A stretch of 64,000 bases of DNA, from NCBI GenBank assembly GCA_004431415.1, contig QPMI01000049.1, positions 124,001 through 188,000 on the forward strand, given 5' to 3'. Every line of letters begins with the position of its first letter. Position 1 is the stretch's first letter. This stretch comes from Cyanophora paradoxa. Lineage: Eukaryota > Glaucocystophyceae > Cyanophorales > Cyanophoraceae. Below are positions 1-10,294 of this stretch, piece by piece. The position numbers were made by a program, and so were the translations under genes. Below the pieces are notes generated by a model. It saw only the letters and a program-made list of their open reading frames with translations, had not been told where the DNA came from and made no database searches.

Positions 1-2225
1 ACGGCGGCGGGTCTCGTTGGGCTCAGCGTGTTCGTCCGCCTCGCCACCTTCGTGACGAACATCCTCATCGCCCGCGTTGTCGGGCCTGCCGTTTACGGGG
101 TGCGCCTCGCGCTCAGATTGCGCGCGCGTGCTTAGAATGATGCGTACGCACAGCTGGCGCAAGTGCAGTTCCAGTTCATGCTGGCGTTCGTCATGCAGAT
201 CAGCAAGGAGGGTGTTCGCAGGGCGACATCGACCGTCTCTCTGTCGTGAATTCCGTGAGGTTGCCTGATCCGTCTCCCCGCCCGACGAGCCCTTGCAGAC
301 GCGAGGAGTGTTACAAGGGCACGAATCAGATGCGATCAATTGTCAACCTCGCATGGGGCGGCATGGGCATCAGCGGGGTAGCTGCCGTGACCATGGGTCT
401 CATCTTCTTGGGGAATCATCGTTATGAAGAGGACTCCGATTTGTCAGCAGCGTCGTTCTGGCACGCAACCGTGATCTATGGTGCTCGTTTTCTTTGTGCA
501 GGAGCAAGCACTGACGATACTAATATCGTGCCAGCCGCCGCGGCAGTGCTGGAAACGTCTGCAGAGCCCGCTTTTACTTTGGCCCAGGTTAGTTTTGATG
601 GGGATTGTTTGCTTGCACCGCCAACAATGCGCCAGGCCAGAGCACAGCAGCATCTCCGGGTATCTGCCGAGGCATTTGCCACTGTTGCCCGCTGTATATC
701 GACAGTGCTCTTTCTACGCAGCCGAATCGTTCGTCATGCTTTTACAGAGTGCCTTTAATAAACATTAACCCTTCAATAGGCACCTCTGGTCGCCCTTGCA
801 GGAGCCCAGGCAGTATATGGCGCCTTCCTCTCCATCTCGCTCAGCTTTCGGGTTCTCCAGAGCAATGCACTCCAACTAAAGGCCATTTTACCAAGCTTTC
901 AGTGAGCCACGTTCATCTTTCAGCCCTTTCCTCGGTCACTTACGTGTGCTCATAGTGTAGATGCAGTGGATCCCCCACTATTGTCGTTGGCGGGCACATT
1001 TTGCCTCCAGTCCATCTTTCGCTTCGGTCTTAGTGAAGGGGAGCGTGCCGTGCTCTCGTTCTCCAAAATCACCGAGCTTATACATAGAGGGGAGTACGCA
1101 CTTGTGAACAACCTCGGTCTGTACTTTCTTTGCTCTCTCTTCTGAAATCGTTTCCGGGGCATAACGCCAGCATTTGCATGCACCAGGATCGCTTGGAGTG
1201 CGTATGCTCTTGCAGCCAGTCGAGGAAGCCGCCGCGATCACATTTGCAAAGCTGTATGCTGGTGAGGTTTGGTGGATTTAAGCATATGCAGCACTTTGAT
1301 TGGTCCGCAGGCAAGTGGACTGCTGATGCCCAAGCTGCTGCTGCAATGTTTTTGCAGGTACTTCTCAAGACTGGACTTCTACTTGGTACGCATAATCTGC
1401 TGTTCTGGGGCTCTGCTCTTCATGAATGGACGCTGTGCAGGCATCTCAGCCGTAGCAATCGGGTACAATTCGGCAGGATTTGTCATCACCACTTTGTATG
1501 GGTCCAAGGTTTGCAGACATTCGTGTGCTCACGATGGAGCTGTGTTCTAATCTTCAAATAGTGGTCCACGGGGGATGCATCTGTACTCCTTGGCGATTTT
1601 TGCTTGCTGTTCGGCCTCCTGGCAGTAAATGGTGTCATGGAGGCTTTTCTCTCTTCAACGTCTTCCCCTTCCCAGCTTCGGAAGTTCCTCATGTGGCATG
1701 CAAGCGTCTCGGTCGTTTACTTGGTGTCTTGCTTCTTCGTGGTCCCTGTTGTTGGAATGCGGGGCCTCTTCTGGTCGAACGGCTTATGTGCATTTCCTCG
1801 TTACCAATTTTCTTCTGAATGTGGCTCATACGTGTATCAGGCATGTTGTGCCGTATTCTTTTCGCCTGGTTCATTAGCAGACGGTATTTAGAGGTGAGGT
1901 TTGTGTGCTTCCAGTCGTTTCCTTGCGGAAACCGTTGGTTGCAGGGAAGCTCCATCTCGTTTGCGGCCTGCATCCCTTCTCTTTCCTTCCTACTGGCCTC
2001 TGCGATTACCTTCTTGCTGTCAAGTTTGGTCAACGCCACAAGCAGCCCCTTGATTGGCATCCCTGTGGTTGGAGGGTGTGGGGCCTTGCAAGTCGCTTGC
2101 ATGTGTGCTGGTTTTATTCTCGCCTTCGCCCTCTTTATTTTCTGACCACCTTCTGCAGATTGCTATTTGAGCGGAAGCTGATGGGTGATATGAGGAGACT
2201 GTGGAGGAAAGAGAAGATTGTGTAG
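1..2225 (+). CDS. RFT1: RFT1-family membrane protein, 5'-truncated by window edge
   Basis: This is an RFT1 homologue, an ER multispanning protein of the MOP-flippase superfamily needed for N-glycan precursor assembly (its exact flippase role is disputed). The first in-frame segment reads GLVGLSVFVRLATFVTNIL, the second LAQVQFQFMLAFVMQISKEG followed by VRRA; both match the RFT1 N-terminal half. Later hallmarks are a segment with SEGERAVLSFSKIT and LVNNLG, then LLQPVEEAA, LLAVNGVMEAF, and the basic tail ending at the stop 2223-2225. Exons resolved with phase agreement: 1-99, 154-245, 299-480, 547-587, 636 to about 741, about 1022-1116, 1187-1261, one ending at 1385, 1441-1508, and 1562 onward. 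The remaining boundaries are not settled. Two early introns (48 and 66 nt) are multiples of three. The N-terminus and promoter lie outside the window. Exon 2 with flanking intron sequence is duplicated at 3209-3380. Confidence 0.88.
117..288 (+). repeat. 172-bp direct repeat, copy 1 (RFT1 exon 2 with flanks)
   Basis: This block covers the last 37 nt of RFT1 intron 1, all of exon 2 (154-245) and the first 43 nt of intron 2. It is identical base for base to 3209-3380 and diverges immediately at both ends. Confidence 0.95.
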
Positions 2226-3208
2226 GAATCATACTGCTCGTTCTTGGCACAGTGCCTATGGGATAACGGTGTCAGCGAGCCCATAGCATTTGGACGCGTG
2301 CTAAAAACGCAATGTAGTCCCGTAGTACAAGTGTGGGATGCACACTGCGGCCGCCGTTGGCGCAGGCCCAGCCCACCAGCAAGCTGGCCAGCCGGGCCCT
2401 ACGTGGCCCCCTAAGGAGAGTATATATACGTAATGTGCCTCCGCCTAGCTGAACCCCCGCCCCCGCTTCCCCCTCCCGCCTCCCCTTTTCCCCTCCGCCG
2501 CCCCCTCCCCTCCGCGTCCTTGCTGGTGCAGTGCATCAGTATCATCTTGTATAGGCTACAAGTGTCAGTTGCTCTTTCTAAGCTACGGGCGCGCGGGACC
2601 ACTCCTAGACCGTCAACGCTTTAACTGTACCCGTGCTGTTAGGGATAGAGCGTAACCCGCAGGGACTGGTGCCCTGATGGAAAAAAGGGGATGGGAGCCG
2701 AGCCTAGCTACGAGCTGACTCCAGTGAGCAGGCGCTTCGCGTCCACGCCGGTGCCGTAGCGGATGAAGATGCTCCTGCGAGAGGTCCTGCGAGAAAATCG
2801 CATCGTCCGGGCTACTTCGTCCAATCTTCATTATTTTTAATTAATGGTTTAAATTTATGACAAACTTGAAAGGTTCTCGCAATTGACGAATGAGCCATAT
2901 TATGAGTGTGGGATGTATACGTACAGTAGTATACGCACCACAGCACTGCGTCATGAAAAGTCATTTAATTTTCATGTCGTGGGCCCAGGGCCCATCAAAG
3001 ACGCCCCACCTAGCTTCGCCAACACGTTAACTCCGAACTCCAATTTCGAGAGGTACATTTTTCGATTTCGAGAGCTACATCCGATGATCGTGCATTCGCT
3101 TGAAAGAAACCCAGAGAGGGTTATACCTACATGCCGCGCCTTTGATAAAACGCCACATACGCTGAGGCATCCACAATTTCTGAAGCGTGCCTGCTTCCGA
3201 AGGGCCGC
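2226..3208. other. Intergenic region downstream of RFT1
   Basis: No gene is supported here. It holds a polypyrimidine stretch on the + strand (about 2450-2520), AT-rich DNA around 2830-2960, and on the minus strand an acceptor-like cag followed by a short open segment (about 2720-2790) ending in TAG. That segment could be a terminal exon, but no partner exons were found, so it is not called. Confidence 0.5.
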
Positions 3209-3380
3209 ATTGCGCGCGCGTGCTTAGAATGATGCGTACGCACAGCTGGCGCAAGTGCAGTTCCAGTTCATGCTGGCGTTCGTCATGCAGATCAGCAAGG
3301 AGGGTGTTCGCAGGGCGACATCGACCGTCTCTCTGTCGTGAATTCCGTGAGGTTGCCTGATCCGTCTCCCCGCCCGACGA
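3209..3380 (+). repeat. 172-bp direct repeat, copy 2: orphan duplicate of RFT1 exon 2
   Basis: This is a perfect copy of 117-288 in the same orientation, about 1 kb past the RFT1 stop codon and 174 bp beyond the RPL5 stop codon. It includes intron sequence on both sides of the exon, so it arose by DNA-level duplication and not from spliced RNA. It has no flanking RFT1 exons and is not expected to be functional. Zero divergence implies a very recent event, gene conversion, or an assembly artefact. Confidence 0.95.
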
Positions 3381-3554
3381 CCGGAGGCAGACCCAAATGT
3401 GTCTGCCTCCGCATAGGCAGTGGGTCGCTCCGACCGCGCCCATAACTTAGAGAGAGTATTGAGCCAGTGCAGTAGCTTTCGTTTGGGAATCTGCAGCATG
3501 AATTTGAAGCACATCCCTGGGGTGGTCGTCTAGGAACAAGGAAACTCAGTTGCT

Positions 3555-4925
3555 CTACGCGGACGCCTCGATCTTGGCGACCAGCGCAGCCTTCTTCTGC
3601 TTCACGCGGTCCTTGCGCTGGGCAAGGTTGCGGCGGGTCTGCGGAACGCTGCGTGAGCACCGGAGATTCAAAAGAACACGCGAGGGCTGCACACCTGCTT
3701 GTGGCGCTTCTGGGTCGCCGGCTTGTTCTTCTTGGTCGCGTGGAACGACGGGTCCGCGCGGATGGCCTTGTGCGCCTTCTTGTACATGTCGGCCATGCCC
3801 TCGGGCTTGATGCCGGCCTGTAACACAGGTCACAATACTGCAGCACCGGCGAGAAAACCCGCCAGAAGAACGGACCTTGATGTACTTCGAGAAGAGCTGC
3901 TTGTACTTCTCAGGCTCCTCCTTCTTGAGGGTGGCCATGTAGTCGGAGACGTGGCCGCCGAGGATGCGAGCGCGGAGAACCTCAGTCTTGAGCGACTTGC
4001 CCTCCTCGTCGTAGCCGGGGAAGCGGGTCTCGCTGTGCGGCACATCGATGCCACCGTCGCACGCGCCCTTCATGGCGGCGAACACGCGGTTGCCGGTGGT
4101 GGTGCGGGTGAGGCCGACGTCCAGGAGAGCACGGAACGGGCGGGGGCCGTCCGCGATCGCCTCAACGTGGAAGTCCTCGCCGTTGACCTGTACAGAAGCA
4201 GTTCGAGTGCTGGTTGCTACAGCCAGGCTGGGGCAACGAGCTGGGGCCCACCTCAGTCTGGCCCTTGTACTTGTCCGCGAGGCCGAGCTTGGTGAGCATA
4301 CGGCGGGCGAGCAGGAGCCCGGTGGCATAGCCTGCGATGATATGAGCGAGACGCCCAAACCGGCGAGAGCCCAGCGCACAGGCAGAGTAGTTGGTGAGGC
4401 CGTTCACGATGCCGTAGCGGGGCAGCTCGTGCGCGTACGCGGCGCACAGAATCTCATCGCCCTCGATCTTAGCCTGAGCAATCTGAGTGATCACATCGCG
4501 GTTGGTCTGTCGGCGCCGGTCAAGGCAGGAGCTGGCAGGATCGGAGCGCGAGCGCGGCGGCGGCGGCGGTTGAAAAGGATACGATGCGAACGATCAGACG
4601 GTACTTAGGCGAGTTGTACTTGTTCTTGTCTTGGATGACAAGCCGCTTGCGGGCGCGGTAGTCGGTCTTGCCCTCTGCGATCGCCGGCGGCGTCACAGGG
4701 GCCAGCAGCCCGCGCAAAACGTTGCACTCACCGCGCCGCCTGCGGAACTTGACCTGGAAGCGCTTGAAGTATGCCTTGTTCTGCAGCCGAGACGGTCACC
4801 TCGCGACCGCGCGCTGCGCGACGGCGAGCCCGGCTCGATCGAAACTCACCTTGACGACCTTGACGAACCCCTGCGCACCGGCACGTCAGCGCGCTGGGAG
4901 CCGGCGTGGGCGGGGCGCTTGCCAT
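3555..4925 (-). CDS. RPL5: 60S ribosomal protein L5 (uL18), complete, 9 exons
   Basis: Cytosolic large-subunit protein that binds 5S rRNA. The spliced product is 296 aa, the usual length (human 297). It starts [20 protein letters not shown] and contains the family landmarks [55 protein letters not shown] and a lysine-rich tail ending EASA. Exons on the minus strand: 4923-4925, 4850-4870, 4732-4780, 4583-4674, 4380-4506, 4252-4331, 3876-4187, 3695-3817, 3555-3638 (891 nt in total, frame kept throughout). Exon 1 is only the ATG. Intron 1 (4871-4922) begins GC, not GT, and has CTGAC before its acceptor. The gene is divergent from RPL14, which also has an intron directly after its ATG, so the two probably share regulation. 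Confidence 0.96.
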
Positions 4926-5055
4926 CTTGCTGCGGGAGATCTGTACCCACCCCTTGGGGGTCAGAGCTGCGCTAGGGTACAGAAGGTCAAGGGGGGGGAG
5001 TCGGCCCAGAGTGGGTACAGGGCAGGTCGGCAGAGTCGGGAGTAACACACGGAAG
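4926..5055. promoter_or_regulatory. Bidirectional promoter between RPL5 and RPL14
   Basis: Only 130 bp separate the two start codons. The interval contains three GTACCC/GGGTAC hexamers (near 4938, 4975 and 5015) and a G-run, with no TATA box that I can see. Equal demand for the two large-subunit proteins makes a shared promoter sensible, but this is inferred from position alone. Confidence 0.55.
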
Positions 5056-5900
5056 ATGGTACTCAAACCCGCGCGCTAGCGGCCTGGGAGCGGTGGAGGG
5101 CGTGTGCTTGTAGTGCGGGAACCTAGCTAAGCCGGCCCGCGGGGCCCCGCCGCCCCTCGGCGACCGCCCGCCAAGCACCCAGCCCCAGCGACGCCTTGGC
5201 TAGCTTTGCGCTGACTCACGGCTTGATGCGCCCCTCCCGCAGCCGTACACGCGCTTCGTTCAGATCGGGCGGGGTGCGCTGCGCGAGCGCCGCACTCGCT
5301 GCTCGCTTTCTGACAGGAGTCTGCAGTGGCCCTGATCAACTATGGTAAGGACACAGGCAAGCTCGGCGTGATCATCGATGTCCTCGACCAGAACCGCGTG
5401 CGCTTGCTCTCGCAGGTGGCGCTGCTCGCGCTCGCGTAGCTGAGGGCGCTGGTCCCAGGTCCTCATCGCGGGCCCCACTGGCAGCGGCGTCATCCGCCAG
5501 CAGATGCCGATCAAGCGGCTCATGCTCACGGACTACACCGTGAACGCCGGCCGCGGCGCCCGCCTTAAGGCCCTCACCAAGTCCTTCGAGAAGGCGGAGG
5601 TGAACAAGAAGTTCCAGGCCACCGCGTGGGCGAAGAAGATCGGTCACCGCGCCCAGCGCGCCAACAGCACCGACTTCGACCGCTTCAAGATCATGCTCCT
5701 CAAGAAGAAGGTCCGGTCCCGCGCCGCGCCGGCCCCCGCCTCGATCAACCCGCCGCGTGCAGCGCTCTTCGATCGTCAACAAGGAGTTCGCGAAGCTGAA
5801 GAAGGGCGCGTCTGGCAAGGCGGCGAAGAAGCCCGCGGCCAAGCCCGCGGCCAAGCCTGCGGCCAAGCCCGCGGCGGCTGCCCCGGCCAAGAAGAAGTAA
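5056..5900 (+). CDS. RPL14: 60S ribosomal protein L14 (eL14), complete, 5 exons
   Basis: Cytosolic large-subunit protein eL14. The spliced product is 164 aa: a short N-terminal strand RFVQIGRVALINYG, KLGVIIDVLDQNRVLIAGP, MPIKRLMLTDYTVN, a segment with WAKKIGHRAQRAN and DFDRFKIM, then an Ala/Lys/Pro tail (KPAAKPAAKPAA) typical of L14. Exons: 5056-5058, 5243-5273, 5327-5397, 5459-5710, 5763-5900 (495 nt, all phases agree). The start is an inference: I place the ATG at 5056 with a 184-nt intron straight after it, mirroring RPL5. An alternative ATG at 5225 would lie just before the same acceptor. Introns 1 and 2 have CTGAC before the acceptor. Confidence 0.93.
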
Positions 5901-6106
5901 GCGGCCCTTGTACCGTCCTTACCATTGTCTCGAATACGACTCTGCCCGTGTTTTTCAATGCCTTGAGGGAAGCTTGCTTGACCTGGTAGCTGCTGGAAAA
6001 GGAGGCACGGATAATTGGGAAGAGAGCGTTTGGTCCGTACGCGTCGGCCCAAGATGAGGCTAAAAACAATGCACCGCGCATTCAAAAAGTTGGACGAAAG
6101 TTGGAC
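5901..6106. other. RPL14 3' flank
   Basis: Downstream of the RPL14 stop. It is presumably 3'-UTR and terminator sequence. No gene is seen. Confidence 0.4.
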
Positions 6107-6290
6107 GTCGTAATCGCAACGTTAACTTAGTAACTCTGATTCCGATCGTAATCGCAACCCTGATTCCGATCGTAATCGCAGCCCTGATTCCGATCGTAAT
6201 CGCAGCCCTGATTCCGATCGTAATCGCAACTCTAGATCTAATTCCGATCGTAATCGCAACTCTAATTCTGATCGTAATCGCAATCGGTTG
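6107..6290. repeat. 24-bp tandem repeat (minisatellite), about 7 units
   Basis: The core unit is TGATTCCGATCGTAATCGCA plus a 4-nt linker. Perfect-period starts are at 6137, 6161, 6185 and 6209, with degenerate units on both sides. The 24-bp period is a multiple of three, so the minus strand stays open and would encode an AITIGIRA octapeptide repeat inside a 138-codon ORF. Without splice signals or family similarity I treat it as non-coding. Confidence 0.9.
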
Positions 6291-6838
6291 GCCTCGTCGC
6301 CGTGAGATCTTGGCTCGTCCGCTCGTATACGTAGCCAGCGCTAGCGCTTTAACGATGCCCGGCGCCGGCCGCGAGGAAGGCAAAGGTACCCCGGGCGCTT
6401 CCCGCCGCCTAGCAGGCCGGGATGGATCCTTCCTACCGCCACCATCTCCTATGAGCGGGCCCCATCCCAAACGCACGCCCTCGTAGCTAGAGTAGAGCCA
6501 GTCACGTATGCCCCGTCTGATCTCGGGGTCGATCGCAGAGGGTGCTCCTCCTTCCCAGGGAGCACTTCTAGGCTAGATTGTGGCAGTCGATGTCGCGGTC
6601 GTGTCATGGCCAGCGTTTTTTTTTGTGAACGTTTACGTTCCGGCCTACAGGGCCGGCCGGAGCATATGCGCATGTGTAATTAGCCGCTAATCATCCACGT
6701 GTGCAGTAACTTAAGCTTCGGCCCAGGTTATTTTTCAACAGTAAATTCCATTCCACTGCCCATGCTTAGAGTGGATGCTTAAAATATCTGCAAGTTAAAA
6801 CACTCCTAACAACCATGCAGAGCACGGGTACTTAGCTC
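6291..6838. other. Intergenic region before the rubrerythrin 3' end
   Basis: No gene is supported. The sequence is mixed in composition, with an AT-richer end (about 6720-6838) that is likely the 3'-UTR of the minus-strand rubrerythrin gene. Confidence 0.4.
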
Positions 6839-7694
6839 TTAGCTCTTAATTTCAGCCTCCAGGGCCTTAAGGGCCTTCTGGAACTTGCCAGCGTGTCGCT
6901 TCTCAGCCACTGCTAGGGTCTCGAACCAATCTGCTACCTCCTCGAACCCTGGGGAGCACGTTGTTAGCACTCCATCGCATACTATCCAGACAGAGGGCGC
7001 GGCACCTTCTTCCCGAGCAATCTGAGCCATGCCAGGGTACATCTCGGAGTACCTAGAGGAATGCATGAGTTTGGAGGCCCTGCTTGGTGTCTCGTGAAGC
7101 TGGACCGCACTCGTAAATCTCAGACTGGATGGAAGCCTTCAGGTTGTCGGTGCTGCTCCCGATCGGCTCGTCGCTCTGCAAAAAAATTAAAACCCGCATG
7201 AACTATGGGGTCGATCTCTGCAGCATCAATCACAGACCGCGGGGTCGCCGCACTCCTCAAGGAATTCCAGATGCCCGAGGGCGTGGCAAGTCTCGCCCTC
7301 GCTAGTCGAACGGAATAGTGCAGCGACGTCGGGGAAACCCTCGACATCCGCCTTCTGTGCAAAGTACCTGTACGTGCGTTGAAGCGCAGGCTGCGGCATC
7401 TATAGCTGCGCGGATCGTGAAGGCCGACGACGCACATGTAGCGCTTCGCCGCCATCGCTTCCGCTGCGAACGCGTTCTTGAGGTTCTCGTGAGTCTTCGT
7501 CCCCGCAAGGCCAACGAACTCGCCCTCTGCGCGTGCTCCATTCAGCGCCGGCAACCGGGCGGCGCGGGGCGCACACGCGGACCTTCCTCAGTGGAGTAGG
7601 CGCGCTTGAAGATGGAGAAGGCCGGCCGAGCGGTGACGGGGCGCGCGCCGCGTGCGGCGGCAGCACCGCGCGCTGCAGTAACGAGGCGAAGCAT
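6839..7694 (-). CDS. Rubrerythrin (diiron domain only), probably mitochondrial, 6 exons
   Basis: Ferritin-like diiron protein, known in prokaryotes as an NADH-linked peroxidase in oxidative-stress defence. The spliced product is 184 aa (194 aa if the upstream ATG at 7724 is used). An Arg/Ala-rich presequence (MLRLVTAARGAAAARGA...) lacks acidic residues and looks mitochondrial. The mature part has GTKTHENLKNAFAAEAMAAK, EGETCHALGHLEFLEE, SEIYEYSEMYPGMAQIARE and LAVAEKRHAGKFQKAL, which hold the expected Glu and ExxH iron ligands. The C-terminal rubredoxin domain of classical rubrerythrin is absent. Exons: 7583-7694, 7436-7526, 7238-7367, 7111-7175, 7006-7052, 6839-6948 (555 nt, phases agree). 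It is divergent from the FUS-like gene. Confidence 0.93.
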
Positions 7695-8028
7695 GTCTGC
7701 GAGCGCGGCCGTCAACTGCTGCATGCGAAGGAGAGAACGGCTACAGAGCCCTTTACGGCTGCCGCCCCGCGCTCAACAGCCGGCAGAGCGGCGTCGATGC
7801 TTCGCGAAGGAGCGGCCGACCAGCATGAGCGGGGCCGGCGTACGGCCGACGAGTCGTACGGCCGATGCCTTGCTTATCAAAGCGCGCACAGAAACAAGGC
7901 GCGCGCACCCGCTACGAACGTCGGCGGCCGAACTACCCCCGATTAGCGCGTACCCCCAGAAGGACTCGCGGCACTCGCCTGGTCGCGTTCCGGCCTCGAG
8001 TCCTTCGCGGATCCGCCTCGGCAGCGAG
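7695..8028. promoter_or_regulatory. Divergent intergenic region, rubrerythrin / FUS-like
   Basis: 334 bp between opposed start codons. Long overlapping ORFs cross it in several frames because of high GC, but none shows family features. It probably holds both promoters and 5'-UTRs. No specific element is recognised. Confidence 0.4.
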
Positions 8029-10294
8029 ATGGCGGACCAGCAAGGCCAATACACGCCGGAGCAATGGGCCGCGTGGCAGGCGTACTACGCCCAGCAGCAG
8101 GCGGGAGGGGAGGGCGCGACCAACGCGACTTCCGCCGAAGGGAATGCCCTCGTCCAGGTTCGGACTCCTTGTGGCTCGCTGTCCCCGCTCGAGCGGCGCG
8201 CTGCAGGACCTGGACGTCTCGGACACGATCTACGTCTCGGGCCTCCCCACGGACATCACCGAAGATGCCCTCGCTGAGCACTTTGGCACCATTGGCATCA
8301 TCAAGTGCGTTGATCGCGCTGGTCGCTTGGCCCGCGGATGGGATCCGCGTCCCGCGTAGTCTCGATTTCATCGCCCTATCTCGAGACCGTGCACACGCCC
8401 GTAGACGTTTCTAGTGGAGACCCGAGTTGATCGAAGCTGGCGGTCTCGCGCCCGTGTGGGACCGACCACCCCGAGCTATCTCCCCTAGTTGTGCATCTTC
8501 GACCCTTCCCACAACGTTGAGAATCTATCCTATACTCTCGTTTGGCCTTTCGCCTGCGCGTCGCCCCCAGCCTGACGCGCTGCCCCCGACCTCAGGGTCG
8601 ACAAGAAGACGAAGGAGAAGAAGATCTGGATCTACAAGGACAAGGAGACCGGGCTTCCCAAAGGGTTCGCCCTCCATGCGAGACGTGTTCCTCTCTAGTC
8701 GCGCTTACGCGTTCGCTCGGCAGAGACGCGACTGTTAGCTACGACGATCCCAACGCGGCGTACTCGGCAGTCCAGTGGTTCAATGGCGCGCGGCGAGTTG
8801 CCCGCGGCTCGCTATAATCTCTCACGCGCTCTGCAGAGAAAGAGTTCCAGGGCAAGACCATCAAGGTGTCTCTGTCGGAGAAGAAGGAGAAGAGCGGGGG
8901 TGGTGCCTCGACCTCGCCCCCTCCCTCCCGCTGCAGTTGAGATCGAATCGATGCGCAGGCGGATACGGCGGTGGCGGCGGCGGCTACGGAGGCGGCAGGG
9001 GCGGCGGCGGTGGTTACGGAGGCTCCCGTGGGGGTGGCTACGGGGGCGGTGGTGGCGGCTACGGCGGCGGCGGCGGCGGCTATGGTGGTGGCGGCGGTGG
9101 CGGCGGATACGGCGGCGGAGGTGGCGGCGGCGGTTATGGCGCGGCAAGCGGAGGCGGCATGGGCCGCGGCGGCCCCGGGGGCCCCGGGGGCCCCGGGGGC
9201 AACCGCGAGGGAGACTGGCCGTGCCCCATGTGTGCCCCCCGCGGTCCCGCTCTCGCTCGCCTCTCACCAGCGCCGCTCGCGTACGCTGCAGGTGTGGCAA
9301 CGTGAACTTTGGTGAGTCGCACGCCGCAGCGGCCAGGGCGGCAGCCGCTGACCGTTGGCGCCCCCGCAGCGCGGCGCTTCTCCTGCAACCGCTGCCAGAC
9401 GCCCAAGCCCGCTGAGGCCGGCGGTGGCGGTGGCGGCGGCGGCGGCGGCGGCTTCGGCCGGGGCGGCGGCGGCGGCGGCGGGCCCGGTGGACCCCCCGGC
9501 GGCGCGCGGGAAGGCGACTGGTGCTCCCTGGCGACGCGTTTCTCGGCCTTGGCGACGCCTGACGCGTTTTTAGGAACTGTGGTACTTGCGGCAACGTCAA
9601 CTGGGCTCGCCGCAGCTCGTGCAACAAGTGCGCCTGCCCCCGTCCCCCGCTCGCACACCGGGCCCTCCTTGACAGGGAGCAGGTGCAACGCGCCCAAGCC
9701 CGGCCAGACCTTCGGTGCGCCTCCGCGCCCGGGCCTCCCCTTCCGCTCGCGGCGCTCACGCGTCCTCGCAGGCGGCGACGCCGGCGGCGGCCGCGGGGGC
9801 GGAGACCGCTACCGTGACGACCGCGACCGGTCCGGCGCTCCGCTCGCGGGGCGCGTCGCCGCCGCGCTTGAGCGAGGGCCTGGTCGCGCAGGGACCGCGA
9901 TCGGGATCGGAGAGACGACCGGGACCGGGACCGCGGTTCGCCCCCAGCGCTCTCCCCGAGCCTGCGCGCGTCCTCGCGCTCACGCGGGTTCGTCCCATCG
10001 CACGCAGGTGGCGACCGGTTCGCAGTGGCGGCAGCCTCTCGGCGCCTGGCGCGCCAGCGCGGTTGCGTGCCCCTGACCTCGCCCCGCCCCGCAGTGACCG
10101 TGACCGTGACCGCGACCGTGACCGCCGCGATGACCGTGACCGTGACGAGCGGTGCGCAACCTGCACTGTACAGCCACGTCTGGCTCGCTGCGCGTCTTGA
10201 CTCGCCCGCCGCCAGCCGCTCGGGTGGCGGCCGCGACGACCGCATACGCGACGAGCGAAAAGACCGTCGGGACGCCGGCTCGCGCCCCTACTGA
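8029..10294 (+). CDS. FUS/EWS/TAF15-like RNA-binding protein: RRM, Gly-rich, two RanBP2 zinc fingers; 15 exons
   Basis: Nuclear RNA-binding protein of the FET/TAF15 type, linked to transcription and splicing. The spliced product is 398 aa. A short Gln/Tyr-rich start (QQGQYTPEQWAAWQAYYAQQ) leads into an RRM (TIYVSGLPTDITEDALAEHF, KKIWIYKD, ATVSYDDPNAAYSAVQWF), a long GGGY/GGGG tract, zinc finger 1 (DWPCPMCGNVNFARRFSCNR then C), poly-Gly, zinc finger 2 (NCGTCGNVNWARRSSCNKC), and a C-terminal Arg/Asp-rich tail. Exons: 8029-8157, 8207-8304, 8596-8664, 8724-8785, 8837-8899, 8959-9229, 9292-9311, 9370-9520, 9574-9627, 9683-9714, 9772-9829, 9892-9935, 10008-10017, 10095-10151, 10216-10294 (1197 nt). 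Exon 13 is a 10-nt micro-exon. The intron at 8786-8836 appears to be GC-AG. Plant TAF15b proteins offer the closest known layout with more than one finger. Confidence 0.93.

Noticed and set aside
246-758. 170-codon continuous ORF as a separate gene
   Set aside because: It reads through RFT1 introns whose lengths are multiples of three. The RFT1 alignment requires their removal.
2720-2790. Possible terminal exon on the minus strand after an acceptor-like cag
   Set aside because: No upstream exon, family similarity or branch-point signal supports it.
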